Part shown: positions 55,779 through 64,000 of the stretch, in pieces | Layout of the letters: the number at the start of each line of letters is the position of its first letter | Position numbering within the stretch: position 1 is the first letter of the stretch | From: Candidatus Cloacimonadota bacterium | Lineage (GTDB): Bacteria > Cloacimonadota > Cloacimonadia > Cloacimonadales > Cloacimonadaceae | Reading direction: 5' to 3' | Assembly: GCA_020532085.1 (NCBI GenBank) | Contig: JAJBAV010000008.1 | Coordinates: 1-64,000 of the forward strand | DNA: 64,000 nucleotides | Translations under genes and position numbers: made by a program | The notes under the pieces: model-generated | Seen by the model: the letters and a program-made list of their open reading frames with translations, nothing else | What the model was told of the DNA's origin: nothing | Database searches by the model: none

Positions 55779-57091
55779 TGGCCCAGTTCCTTCAGCATCA
55801 GTTGTTTCCAGCTTTTGGCGGTCTCCACCAGTTCCGCCTCGTCCACTTTGGTGAGCTGTCCGTCACGCAGCACGATCTCGCCGGCGATCACCACGTCGCG
55901 CACCTGTTTGGCGCCGAGGGTGTAAACCACGTGGGACCAGGGATTGTAAACCGGCTGGCTTTCCAGGCCGCTAAGTTCCAAAATGCAGAGGTCGGCGTCC
56001 TTGCCGATCTCCAGCGAGCCGCGTTTGTCCTCCACTCCCAGGGCCCGGGCGGCGTCAAGAGTGGCCATCTGAACGGTTTTAACGGCTGGAAGGAAGGCGG
56101 GATCGTTGTTCACGGCCTTGTGCAGTTTGGCGGTGAGGTCCATTTCGGCCAGGAGGTCGAGGTTGTTGTTGCTGGCCACGCCGTCGGTGGCGAAACAGAG
56201 GTTCACGCCGAGTTCCAGATATTGAGCCAGAGGTAGAATGCCGGAGGCAAGCTTGAGGTTGGAATCCGAGCAGACCGCCACGGAAGCGGGACTGGCGGCC
56301 ATGAGCGCGATCTCGTCGGGATCGGTCCAGATGGCGTGGGCGTACACCGCCGGGAGTTCCAGGATGCCCAGTTTTTGCAGATAAAACACGGGTTTGAGGC
56401 CGTGTTCCCTGAGGCAGTCCTCCACCTCGCCGCGGGTCTCAGAGAGGTGGGTGTGCAGCCGGATCCCGTGTTGGGCGGCCACTTCGGCGCATCGGCGCAA
56501 GGTTCGTTCCGAGCAGGCGTAGATGGAGTGCGGGGCCAGGTTGAAATCCAGCAAGGGGTCGTCCGCGTAGCGCTGACGCAGTTCCAGCACCTTGTTGCCC
56601 AGGGTGGCGTGCTCAGGTTCGGATTTGCCATCCAGCACCGCTTCACCGATGATGGCCCTCAGTCCTGCCCGGGAACAGGCTTCCGCCACCGCCGGCATGT
56701 TGAAATACATGTCCTGGATCTGGGTGATGCCGTTTTTGATCATCTCAGCGGCGCCGTGGAGGGCGGCCTGGCTGATGAATGCGTGGCTCAGCATTTTGGC
56801 CTCGAGCGGCCAGATGAAGTCGTGCAGCCAGGTTTGCAGCGGCAGGTCGTCCGCCAACCCGCGGAAATAGCTCATGGGCAGATGGGTGTGAGCGTTGATC
56901 AGCCCCGGCATCACAATGCAGCCGGAGGTGTCCAGCGTGCGGCGGGCCGGCCAGGTCTTTTCCCGGGGGTCGAAGAAGTCCAGGATGCGGCCTTTGTCGA
57001 TGGCGATGGCCTGGTCTTCCAGCACCCGCAGCTCACCGTCCAGGGTGAGGATGGTGCCGCCCTGCATCACCAGATCGATGTTTTCGGCCAC
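55766..57091 (-). CDS. mtaD: 5-methylthioadenosine/S-adenosylhomocysteine deaminase (MtaD)
   Basis: 441 residues of the amidohydrolase superfamily, starting at GTG 57091. Metal motifs: H68/H70 (INAHTHLPM), LHTHLSETRGEVED, YAHAIWTDP and catalytic Asp in FATDGVASNNNLDLL. The last motif is typical of MTA/SAH deaminases. It converts MTA or SAH to the inosine derivative plus ammonia. The gene sits 4 bases after mtnA and overlaps smpB. With mtnA it suggests recycling of MTA from polyamine or SAM-radical chemistry. A general aminohydrolase is possible, and it is a distant paralogue of SsnA at the other end of the window. Confidence 0.87.
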   Translation of the reverse strand: MAENIDLVMQGGTILTLDGELRVLEDQAIAIDKGRILDFFDPREKTWPARRTLDTSGCIVMPGLINAHTHLPMSYFRGLADDLPLQTWLHDFIWPLEAKMLSHAFISQAALHGAAEMIKNGITQIQDMYFNMPAVAEACSRAGLRAIIGEAVLDGKSEPEHATLGNKVLELRQRYADDPLLDFNLAPHSIYACSERTLRRCAEVAAQHGIRLHTHLSETRGEVEDCLREHGLKPVFYLQKLGILELPAVYAHAIWTDPDEIALMAASPASVAVCSDSNLKLASGILPLAQYLELGVNLCFATDGVASNNNLDLLAEMDLTAKLHKAVNNDPAFLPAVKTVQMATLDAARALGVEDKRGSLEIGKDADLCILELSGLESQPVYNPWSHVVYTLGAKQVRDVVIAGEIVLRDGQLTKVDEAELVETAKSWKQLMLKELGQWCS

Positions 57092-57095
57092 GCTA

Positions 57096-58130
57096 TCAGC
57101 CCTGCACCTTCTGGGCGGCCTCGCCGGGGGTGAAAACGCCTCTGGGGGTGATGATGCCCCGGATCAGTTCAGCCGGAGTGATGTCGAAACCAGGATTCAG
57201 GGCGGGTGAGCCGGGATTGGCGGTGATCTGTCCGCCGTAGAGCTTGAGCTCTTCCTCGCTTCTGAATTCGATGGGTATCTCGGTTCCCTGCCGGCAGGCG
57301 AAATCGAAGGTGGAAAGTGGCGCGGCCACGTAGAAGGGAATGCCGTGGAAGGTGGCCAGCACGGCCTTGTCGTAGGTGCCGATCTTGTTGGCGATGTCGC
57401 CGTTGAGGCAGACGCGGTCAGCACCGGTGATCACCAGGTCGATCTCTTTCTTCCAGAAATAGTAGCCACTGGCGCTGTCAGGAATGATGGCGTGCGGAAT
57501 GCCTTCCTGCTCCAGTTCCCAGGCCGTGATCTTGGAACCCTGGTGGCGGGGCCGGGTTTCGCTTACATACACAAAGATGTCGCGGCCCTTGCGGTGGGCC
57601 AGCCGCACCACGGCCAGCGCGGTGCCCCAATCCACGGTGGCGAGGGCGCCGGCGTTGCAATGGGTGAGGATCCTGGCGCCCTGGGGGATCAGCGGCAGGC
57701 CCTGCTCTCCGATCAGGCGGCAATCTTCGGCGCTGCGGTTGGCGAATTCCTTCGCGGCCAGCAGAGCCACTCTGCGGGCGTGGGCCAGGTCCGGAATGAA
57801 TTTGATGGTCTGTTCGTAAACGTAGTTGACGCCGCTTTGGAGGTCAACCGCGGTGGGGCGGGTGGCGATCAGCAGATCGTGGGCCTGGCGGATGTGGTTG
57901 CGGAAACGCTGGTCCGGAGCGTTCTTCGCCGCCAGGGCGAGGCCGAAAGCGCCCGCCGCTCCGATGGCCGGGGCTCCGCGCACATTCATGTTGCGGATGG
58001 CCTCCGCCACCTGGAGGTGGTCGGTGAACTCCATCAGGGTAAAATCCTGCGGTATCCTGTTTTGGTCTATCATCCGCAGGCGTCCGTGTTCCCACCAGAC
58101 GCTGCGGTATTCGCGTCCGTCAACGATCAT
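57096..58130 (-). CDS. mtnA: S-methyl-5-thioribose-1-phosphate isomerase
   Basis: 344 residues from ATG 58130 (MIVDGREYRSVWW); a longer in-frame start at 58199 would lie inside the upstream gene and is not conserved. MtnA signatures are NVRGAPAIGAAGAFG, the catalytic Cys in HCNAGALATVDWGTAL, ETRPRHQGSKITAWEL and the catalytic Asp in GADRVCLNGDIANKIGT. It isomerises methylthioribose-1-phosphate to methylthioribulose-1-phosphate in methionine salvage. In some anaerobes the same protein serves 5-deoxyribose disposal. It overlaps the YfhO-like gene by 11 bases. Confidence 0.93.
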   Translation of the reverse strand: MIVDGREYRSVWWEHGRLRMIDQNRIPQDFTLMEFTDHLQVAEAIRNMNVRGAPAIGAAGAFGLALAAKNAPDQRFRNHIRQAHDLLIATRPTAVDLQSGVNYVYEQTIKFIPDLAHARRVALLAAKEFANRSAEDCRLIGEQGLPLIPQGARILTHCNAGALATVDWGTALAVVRLAHRKGRDIFVYVSETRPRHQGSKITAWELEQEGIPHAIIPDSASGYYFWKKEIDLVITGADRVCLNGDIANKIGTYDKAVLATFHGIPFYVAAPLSTFDFACRQGTEIPIEFRSEEELKLYGGQITANPGSPALNPGFDITPAELIRGIITPRGVFTPGEAAQKVQG

Positions 58131-60792
58131 CGGCCGCTTTTTCCAAGGCAGCAGGGGCGGGACGTCGTTTGATGCGCGGGTAGGCCAGGCCTCCGCCAAG
58201 GGCCAGCAGGCTCGCCAGCAGCCCGATCAGGCTGAGGCTGACGCCGGTTTTATACGAGGCGGGAGCGAAAACCAGCTCCAGTTTGTGCGCTCCGGCGGGG
58301 ATCTGCAATCCGCGCAGGATGTAGTTCGCGGCGTGGATGGGGATCTCTTTGCCGTCCAGCGTGGCCTTCCAGCCGGCGGGGTAGTAGATCTCGCTCAGCA
58401 CCAGGAAGGCGGGCTTGTCGGAGTAAAGGTCGTAAGCCAGTTTGTGCATCTCCGCGGCGGTCTGCGTGACTCTGGCTGAATCAGGCGCCTGGATGCCGGG
58501 GAGGTCTGTTTCCACATAGGCAAGGCGGCGGGGGTCGAAACTTTCAGATCGCAGCAGCGGCAGGATGGAATCCGCCGGAGCCACTTTCCGCACGGAGTCC
58601 ACGAACCAGGCCCGGGGCAGGGCGGTCTCGTTGCGGTAAACCGAGGTGCCGTCGAAGCCCTTGAAAACAGGGGTTAGCTTATTGTAGAATTGGTCCAGAG
58701 GCGGTGTATTAATAGTGAACAGGGAATCGTTAGGAAGTGGCTGAGGAAACACTAAGTACTTAGTTGAAAGCATATCAATCAGCGGAGTTGGTTTATCCAC
58801 AGGGAACACCCCTTCTTTATCAGGATACATGCCTGTTAACATAACGTTTACTTCGCCAGTTATGCTCTTCTGTTGGTCTCCTTGAATATGTTTAAGCAAG
58901 TTGTCATATCGTTTCAGCTTGGCAGCTGAATAACCATTTATCGTTTGGTGGTAATATGCCCACTCGCCTGGAAATCTCTCATGTCCGCGTCCTAAATCTA
59001 TTGGATAAATCCTGAAATTATCCTTATCTGTCAGCAGATACTCATCGTAGTCCTCTATATCAAACTTAGCTTGATACTGCTGCTGATCCTGCATGTTCTC
59101 GCTCTTAAGGTTTTTGCCAGTATAAATATAGAGGTCAACGAAAACAACAAAAGTTGTGAGCAGTATAAACGCTGTTTTGTTTAACTTTCGGATACTAGCT
59201 AAGTAGGCAAGACCCATGCTAATAGTTAAAAACAGCAAGCTTAGAATTCCGCTTTTATAAAGCATATCCAGTCGGATCTCTTTCAGCTCCTGTAGCTGGT
59301 AACTGGCGTTGTTCTGCGCATAAGTCGCTATTTGTTCAGCAGTTGCAAAGCTTAGTCCCTTAAAAATGCCTTTGGCAGATATTAACCAAACAATAAACAA
59401 CGCACCGCAGGCCCAGAATACTTTTAGTATATTCTTGGACCATTTAGAGTTTAATTGTGCGGCGTTTTGAACAATCCCATCCAAACCGAGAGCTGCTAAT
59501 ATTACAGCATTAACCTGAACCATAGTCAGAATCATCGATGGCACTCTGAATTTATTGAAATAGGGCAGATACTTCATGAATATATTTGACAACCAAGGCG
59601 TTGCACTGCCGAATGACATTATCATAAACACAAACGAAGACGCGCATAGAAAAATTGCCAACCTACGATGCTTCTTATAGAAGAGAGGAAACAACCCCAA
59701 AACCAAAACTGCCAAGCCGAAGTAATTATATATCTGTGTGCTCGGCATATAACCCCAGTAGTTGTTAACTCCTTGTCCATTTTCCAAGTGAGCCACTCCA
59801 CCGTAAAAGTCAGGAATGATCAAGGTAAGTATCTCTAGCGGATGGAAACTCCAGCCTTGGGCATAGCTTGTTTCCAGGCCTGCGCTGCCGCCGCGTTGGG
59901 TGAATTTGCTGTATTCCATCGTGCTCAGGTAGGGGTTCAGCACCGCCAACAGGGTCAGCCCCACCGCCACCACGGCCAGGGCGGTGAAGAGCCAGAAGCG
60001 TTTATGGTCTTTGGCGCGGATGCTTTCCGCCAACTGCCAGAGCCAGTACAGACCTAGGAACAAATAGAGGTAATAGCTAATCTGGGGATGGTTTTCCCGC
60101 AGCTGCACGATCAGCGCGGTGGCCAAAAACCCCAGGCTGAGCAGTCCGGGTTTCTGGCGCAGGCGCATGAAGGCCCAGATCACCCAGGGGATGTACATGA
60201 TGGCCCGGAATTTGGTGTTGTGGCCTATCTCCACCAGTCCCAGCCAATGGCAGGAAAACATGAAGGCCACGGCGCCGAAAAAGCTGGTCCAGACGTCCAG
60301 TTTGAGGAACCGGAGCAGTAAAAACATCCCCAGCGCGCCGATGAAGAGCAGGAAGATGCGCCAGTTGATCAGCTTGTCTGTGAGCCGGGAAATGTTTTCC
60401 AAAAAGGGCCAGCGGTTCGGGAAGGAGATCATGTAGGCGGGCATGCCGGAAAACATGCTCTGGGTCCAGAGGGCATTGTCCGTATGGTTTTCGTTGTATT
60501 CGATGATCTTGTTGGCCGCGCCCTGCCACTGCGAGATGTCCGAAGCCTGCGGGGTTTTGCCGCCGAAGGCCACCGGGAAATAGAGCAGGCTGACGCACAC
60601 CAGCAGAAAGCCCATCAGCGCCCAGGGCAGCCAGGGCTTGTGCGTCAGGATATCCATCCAGTTGGAAGTCTCCGCGGCCGCGGCCACCTGCTTGTGGTGC
60701 TTCGCCAGTCCCGCCCGGATGTCTTTGGCGTGGGGGGCAGGCTTGCTTCCGCCTTTATGCTGAATTTTGGGGTTGACATTTTTCTTGGCCAT
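58120..60792 (-). CDS. YfhO-like polytopic membrane protein (GT-C-type fold)
   Basis: 890 residues. After a basic N-terminal stretch come about a dozen membrane helices, the acidic extracytoplasmic loop DISQWQGAANKIIEY typical of YfhO/GT-C glycosyltransferases, and later a soluble domain (about 570-860) before a final helix. YfhO-family proteins are thought to add sugars to lipid- or wall-linked polymers; the substrate is unknown. The coding region between about 58,680 and 59,860 (residues about 314-704) is AT-rich with different codon use, while both ends are GC-rich like the genome, so the gene looks mosaic. It leads the mtnA-mtaD-smpB operon. Confidence 0.85.
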   Translation of the reverse strand: MAKKNVNPKIQHKGGSKPAPHAKDIRAGLAKHHKQVAAAAETSNWMDILTHKPWLPWALMGFLLVCVSLLYFPVAFGGKTPQASDISQWQGAANKIIEYNENHTDNALWTQSMFSGMPAYMISFPNRWPFLENISRLTDKLINWRIFLLFIGALGMFLLLRFLKLDVWTSFFGAVAFMFSCHWLGLVEIGHNTKFRAIMYIPWVIWAFMRLRQKPGLLSLGFLATALIVQLRENHPQISYYLYLFLGLYWLWQLAESIRAKDHKRFWLFTALAVVAVGLTLLAVLNPYLSTMEYSKFTQRGGSAGLETSYAQGWSFHPLEILTLIIPDFYGGVAHLENGQGVNNYWGYMPSTQIYNYFGLAVLVLGLFPLFYKKHRRLAIFLCASSFVFMIMSFGSATPWLSNIFMKYLPYFNKFRVPSMILTMVQVNAVILAALGLDGIVQNAAQLNSKWSKNILKVFWACGALFIVWLISAKGIFKGLSFATAEQIATYAQNNASYQLQELKEIRLDMLYKSGILSLLFLTISMGLAYLASIRKLNKTAFILLTTFVVFVDLYIYTGKNLKSENMQDQQQYQAKFDIEDYDEYLLTDKDNFRIYPIDLGRGHERFPGEWAYYHQTINGYSAAKLKRYDNLLKHIQGDQQKSITGEVNVMLTGMYPDKEGVFPVDKPTPLIDMLSTKYLVFPQPLPNDSLFTINTPPLDQFYNKLTPVFKGFDGTSVYRNETALPRAWFVDSVRKVAPADSILPLLRSESFDPRRLAYVETDLPGIQAPDSARVTQTAAEMHKLAYDLYSDKPAFLVLSEIYYPAGWKATLDGKEIPIHAANYILRGLQIPAGAHKLELVFAPASYKTGVSLSLIGLLASLLALGGGLAYPRIKRRPAPAALEKAADDR

Positions 60793-60890
60793 TTTATCCT
60801 CAATTCAAAGATGATTTTTTCACCAGAATTGCGCCGCCCCTATCGGTCAAGCACAAAATGCGGCGGCTGGCGCCAAAAGGGAGACAGACA

Positions 60891-61304
60891 ATGGTTTTCG
60901 AGTTTCGCAAGAGGATCTACGGTTTCGAGTGCGACATCTACGGGCACCTGAACAACGCCAACTACCTCCAGCTGCTGGAAAGCGCGCGCTCCGAGGCCAT
61001 GATCGGAATGGGCATGTCCGTGGCCCGGATGCGGGAGCTCAACCTCCAGATCTTCATCCGCAACTTCACCCTGGATTACCGCCTGGCCATCGAACATGAA
61101 GACATCGTCATCATCAAAAGCTGGTTCGACGACATGAACCGCGTGAAAGGCCACTGGACGCAGCGGATCTACAATTCCCGCGGCGAACTCTGCTTCGAGG
61201 CGCAGATGATCGGCGTCTTTGCCAGCGGCGGCAAGGCACGGCGTCTGCCTCCGGAAGTGTGCGAACTCTTTTTGTCATACCTGGAACCTCCCGCCGCGGA
61301 ATGA
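60891..61304 (+). CDS. Acyl-CoA thioesterase, hotdog fold (4HBT/YbgC family)
   Basis: 137 residues. The active-site motif is CDIYGHLNNANYLQLLE (Asp, then HxNN), as in YbgC/4-hydroxybenzoyl-CoA thioesterases, followed by the IEHEDIVI and MIGVFAS strands. AAGGGAG precedes ATG 60891, which I prefer to the in-frame ATG at 60858. It hydrolyses acyl-CoA esters; the acyl group is unknown. It diverges from the YfhO-like gene with a gap of about 100 bases. Confidence 0.88.
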   Translation: MVFEFRKRIYGFECDIYGHLNNANYLQLLESARSEAMIGMGMSVARMRELNLQIFIRNFTLDYRLAIEHEDIVIIKSWFDDMNRVKGHWTQRIYNSRGELCFEAQMIGVFASGGKARRLPPEVCELFLSYLEPPAAE

Positions 61305-61386
61305 AGCGGGGATAAATGGAACGCGGATGACGCTGATCAAGAAAATCCGCATAATCAGACATATCCGTTGAATCAGTAGGGAAACT

Positions 61387-61430
61387 CATTTCTCTGTGTC
61401 TCCCCACCTCTGTGCCCTCTGCGTTGAAAC
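61387..61430. repeat. CTCTGTGTCTCCCC repeat fragment
   Basis: TCTCTGTGTCTCCCCACCTC and GCCCTCTGCGTTGAAA are words of the ACACAGAG family seen at three other places in the window. The remaining part of the 61305-61531 gap shows nothing else I can name. Confidence 0.6.
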
Positions 61431-61531
61431 CCAACCCCCACCACTGAATATGAGCATTGAATTATAATACTTTACAAAATCAGCCCGGAAAAAATCCTGA
61501 CTTCAGTTAAATCAATTTAAGGAATCCCCAC

Positions 61532-63424
61532 TTGTTAAACTTCACCGATATCTCCCTTCCCGAGCCACTGCTCAGAGCAGCCGCCAACCTGAATTACATA
61601 AGCCCGACCCCGATCCAGGCTTCCACGATCCCCTGGCTGCTGGAAAACGATGGCGACCTCATCGCCCTGGCCCAAACGGGCACAGGCAAGACCGCCGCGT
61701 TCGGTTTTCCCATCCTCAGCCAGACCGACATAGAAAAACCCTGGGTGCAAACCCTCATCCTCTGCCCCACCCGCGAACTCTGCCTGCAGATAAACAGCGA
61801 TTTCAACGCCTACGCCAGCTTCATGCCCCGCCTGAAAACCACTGCTGTCTATGGCGGCGCTTCCATCCAGAAGCAGAAAGACGCCCTCAAAGCCAAACCC
61901 CAGACCGTGGTGGGAACTCCCGGACGCGTGCTGGATATGATCAAGCAGGGCGCCCTCAAGATCGAACAGATCTCGCGCCTGGTGCTGGATGAAGCGGACG
62001 AGATGCTCAATATGGGCTTCAAGGACGACCTCTTCGAGATCATGAGCCACGCCCCGGCCGACAAGCAGATCCTGCTCTTTTCCGCCACCACCACCCGGGA
62101 GGTGGCCAAGCTGGCCAGCACTTTCCTGCGCGAGCCCCACCGCATCAGCGAAGGCAACGAACAGCAAGGCGCCGAGAACATCCAGCATTTCTTTTACCGG
62201 GTGCACGCCCGGGATAAATATCTGGCCCTCAAACGCATCGCCGACATGAACCCCAAGATCTACGGCATCGTCTTTTGCCGCACCCGCACCGAAACCCAGG
62301 AGATCGCCACCAAACTCCAGCACGACGGCTACAACGCCGACGCCCTCCACGGCGACCTCAGCCAGGGCCAGCGCGAACTGGTGATGAACCGCTTCCGCTC
62401 CAAATACGTGCAGCTCCTCATCGCCACCGACGTCGCCGCCCGCGGCCTCGATGTGGACGACCTCACCCACATCATCAACTACCATCTGCCCATGGAGCCG
62501 GAAATCTACATCCACCGCTCCGGGCGCACCGGCCGCGCCGGCAAGAGCGGGGTCTCCATCAGCATCATCCACCCCCGCGAAAGTGCCGCCCTCAAGGCCG
62601 TGGAAAAGCGCCTCAACCGCGAGATCGTCTATTCCCCCGTGCCCACCGGACGCGAGATCTGCGAAAAACAGCTCTTCAACTTCATCGACGTTGTGGAACG
62701 CGTGGAAGTGGCCACCGCGGAGATCGAGTCCTTCTTGCCCAACGTCTATAAGAAACTCGGCTGGATGAGCCGCGAAGAGCTGATCCAGCGCTTCGTCTCG
62801 GTGGAATTCAACCGCTTCCTCAGCTATTACAAAGACAGCGCCGACCTCACCCAGGCCACCCAGCGCCAGTCCCCCCGCGATAACGCGCAGGTGGTCTTCA
62901 AGACCTTCAGGCTGGCCGTTGGCCGCCGCTACGGGGTTACCAAACGCGATCTGATGACCTTCATCAACCGCCTCAAGATCGCCCGCAGCATCGAGATCGG
63001 ACGCATCAACATCGCCGAGGGCCACACCCTCATCGAACTCGACGGCGCCTACGAAAGCCAGATCATGAAAGCCTTCGCCCGCAACAACTACAACGGCGAA
63101 GCCATCAACGCCTCGGTGCAAACCTCCTCCCGGGATGACAGCCCGGCCCCGGAACGCGAGCAGAAATATGCCCGCAAAACCCCGGCCAAACCTTACGGCG
63201 ACCGCAACGAGGCCCATTCCCGCTCCCGGGACGACAAACCCGAACGCAAATACGGCAAAACCCGGGACGACAAACCCGAACGCAAATACGGCAAACCTCA
63301 GGGCGAAAAACCCAAACGCGCCTACACCAAAGCGCCCAAGGGCATCACCACCGCCAAAAAGGCCTACGCCGGCCCCGGCAAAACCCCGGCCAAACGCAAA
63401 AAAACCAGCTCCCGGGACGCCTGA
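61532..63424 (+). CDS. DEAD-box ATP-dependent RNA helicase with DbpA-type domain
   Basis: 630 residues from TTG 61532; AAGGAA lies about 8 bases upstream and no ATG fits. Motifs in order: Q motif PTPIQAS, AQTGTGKT, PTRELCLQ, TPGRVLDM, DEADEML, SAT, FCRTRTET, ATDVAARGLDVDD and HRSGRTGRAG. A DbpA-type RNA-binding domain spans about 455-535 (FRLAVGRRYGVTKRDLMTF). A basic low-complexity tail repeats DDKPERKYGK. Together this resembles CsdA/DeaD, helicases that unwind rRNA and mRNA in ribosome assembly and cold adaptation. typA follows after a short hairpin; both genes link to ribosome assembly at low temperature. Confidence 0.94.
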   Translation: MLNFTDISLPEPLLRAAANLNYISPTPIQASTIPWLLENDGDLIALAQTGTGKTAAFGFPILSQTDIEKPWVQTLILCPTRELCLQINSDFNAYASFMPRLKTTAVYGGASIQKQKDALKAKPQTVVGTPGRVLDMIKQGALKIEQISRLVLDEADEMLNMGFKDDLFEIMSHAPADKQILLFSATTTREVAKLASTFLREPHRISEGNEQQGAENIQHFFYRVHARDKYLALKRIADMNPKIYGIVFCRTRTETQEIATKLQHDGYNADALHGDLSQGQRELVMNRFRSKYVQLLIATDVAARGLDVDDLTHIINYHLPMEPEIYIHRSGRTGRAGKSGVSISIIHPRESAALKAVEKRLNREIVYSPVPTGREICEKQLFNFIDVVERVEVATAEIESFLPNVYKKLGWMSREELIQRFVSVEFNRFLSYYKDSADLTQATQRQSPRDNAQVVFKTFRLAVGRRYGVTKRDLMTFINRLKIARSIEIGRINIAEGHTLIELDGAYESQIMKAFARNNYNGEAINASVQTSSRDDSPAPEREQKYARKTPAKPYGDRNEAHSRSRDDKPERKYGKTRDDKPERKYGKPQGEKPKRAYTKAPKGITTAKKAYAGPGKTPAKRKKTSSRDA

Positions 63425-63470
63425 CCCCTCCGCGGGCAGCCTCCCCTCTTCGGTACGGCCCCGAGCCGTC

Positions 63471-63495
63471 AACAGGACCCGTGCGCGGGTTTTTG
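63471..63495 (+). terminator. Possible weak terminator between helicase gene and typA
   Basis: ACCCG and CGGGT pair around TGCG (63477-63490) and are followed by TTTT. The stem is only 5 base pairs, so read-through into typA is likely. Confidence 0.4.
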
Positions 63496-63507
63496 CAAGG
63501 ATAAACA

Positions 63508-64000
63508 ATGCACAAGATAAAAAACATGGCCATCATCGCCCACGTGGACCACGGCAAAACCACCCTGGTGGACGCCATGCTCCGCCAGACCGGCGTGTTC
63601 CGCAGCAACGAAGCCGTGGTCGAGCGCGTGATGGATTCCAACGCCATCGAAAAAGAGCGCGGCATCACCATCTTTTCCAAATGCGCCTCCCTCACCTACA
63701 ACGGCTACCGGATCAATCTGGTGGATACCCCCGGCCACTCCGACTTCGGCGGCGAGGTGCAGCGCATCATGAAGATGGTGGATTCCGTGCTGCTGCTGGT
63801 GGACGCCTTTGAAGGCCCCATGCCCCAGACCAAGTATGTGCTCAAAAACGCTCTGGACCTGGGCCTCAAACCCATCGTGGTGATCAACAAGATCGACCGC
63901 GCCAACGCCCGTCCCCACGATGTGCTGGACATGATCTTCGAACTCTTCCTGGAACTCAACGCCCAGCCCGAACAGCTGGATTTCCCCGTGATCTACGCCT
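63508..64000 (+). CDS. typA: Translational GTPase TypA/BipA, N-terminal part (cut by window edge)
   Basis: ATG 63508 with AAGGA 7 bases upstream; 164 codons run off the window. The GTPase motifs are G1 AHVDHGKTT, switch I ERGITI, G3 [12 protein letters not shown] and G4 NKID. The wording [15 protein letters not shown] and [19 protein letters not shown] is typical of TypA/BipA rather than EF-G or LepA. TypA binds the ribosome and supports 50S assembly and stress responses. Confidence 0.95.
   Translation, partial: MHKIKNMAIIAHVDHGKTTLVDAMLRQTGVFRSNEAVVERVMDSNAIEKERGITIFSKCASLTYNGYRINLVDTPGHSDFGGEVQRIMKMVDSVLLLVDAFEGPMPQTKYVLKNALDLGLKPIVVINKIDRANARPHDVLDMIFELFLELNAQPEQLDFPVIYA

Noticed and set aside
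61535-63508. Long open frame on the minus strand opposite the helicase gene
   Set aside because: The plus strand encodes a helicase with every motif; the antisense product is a G/A/V/F-rich shadow.

Overview
The window is GC-rich DNA from what is probably an anaerobic, Gram-negative member of the FCB group; Cloacimonadota (WWE1) is my best guess. The reasons are very large secreted proteases of families C25, S8 and C10, C-terminal sorting domains of the type IX secretion kind (PNPF...G.Y.....), many fibronectin/Ig-like 'choice-of-anchor' modules, and a purine-fermentation gene set. The assignment rests on gene content only. I see no rRNA, tRNA or CRISPR array.

Region 1 (1-14,400) starts with the edge of an IS3-like element and a perfect 87-bp palindrome. 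It then holds a plus-strand cluster: ssnA, ygeY, a threonine-synthase-like PLP enzyme, a minimal dihydroorotase-like hydrolase, the molybdopterin and 2Fe-2S subunits of a xanthine-dehydrogenase-type hydroxylase, ygeW, a second PLP enzyme in the ygeX position, a mocA/ygfJ-like nucleotidyltransferase and a nitroreductase. Several neighbours overlap by 1 to 14 bases, so most of this is one translationally coupled operon. The set matches the gene cluster reported in 2023 for anaerobic uric-acid/purine breakdown by gut bacteria (ygeX, ygeY, ygeW, ygfK, ssnA, hyuA, xdhAC). ygfK and an FAD subunit are not seen here. Two selfish insertions interrupt the cluster: a RAYT transposase inside REP repeats (2.0-3.2 kb), and a GxxExxY nuclease-like gene between inverted repeats and a 118-bp tandem repeat (10.5-11.25 kb).

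Region 2 (14,400-36,900) is a minus-strand block of five exported proteins of about 500 to 2050 residues: a T9SS-tailed protein, a small modular protein, a C25 gingipain-like protein without the usual catalytic His, and two S8 subtilases. Four of the five share a module of about 170 residues ('LHGQSVYTAAEL' module) that I cannot name. Three terminate at good intrinsic terminators, and the two subtilase genes have almost identical 3' ends.

Region 3 (36,900-55,300) holds repeat-rich spacers, a Cu+ ATPase (copA), a minus-strand operon of DNA polymerase I, a 1355-residue PPDK-like protein lacking the PEP barrel, and an atypical GAPDH. DUF47-PiT phosphate uptake, an AEC transporter and a C10 protease follow on the plus strand. 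Two inverted copies of a 450-480 bp nested-palindrome element bracket 40.3-55.2 kb.

Region 4 (55,300-64,000) has a minus-strand operon (YfhO-like membrane protein, mtnA, mtaD, smpB), a hotdog thioesterase, a DEAD-box helicase with a DbpA-type domain, and the start of typA/bipA. The middle third of the YfhO-like gene is AT-rich, unlike its ends.

The best candidates for something undescribed are the GxxExxY cassette, the PPDK-like protein without a PEP domain, the shared secreted-protein module, and the nested-palindrome and 87-bp palindrome families.
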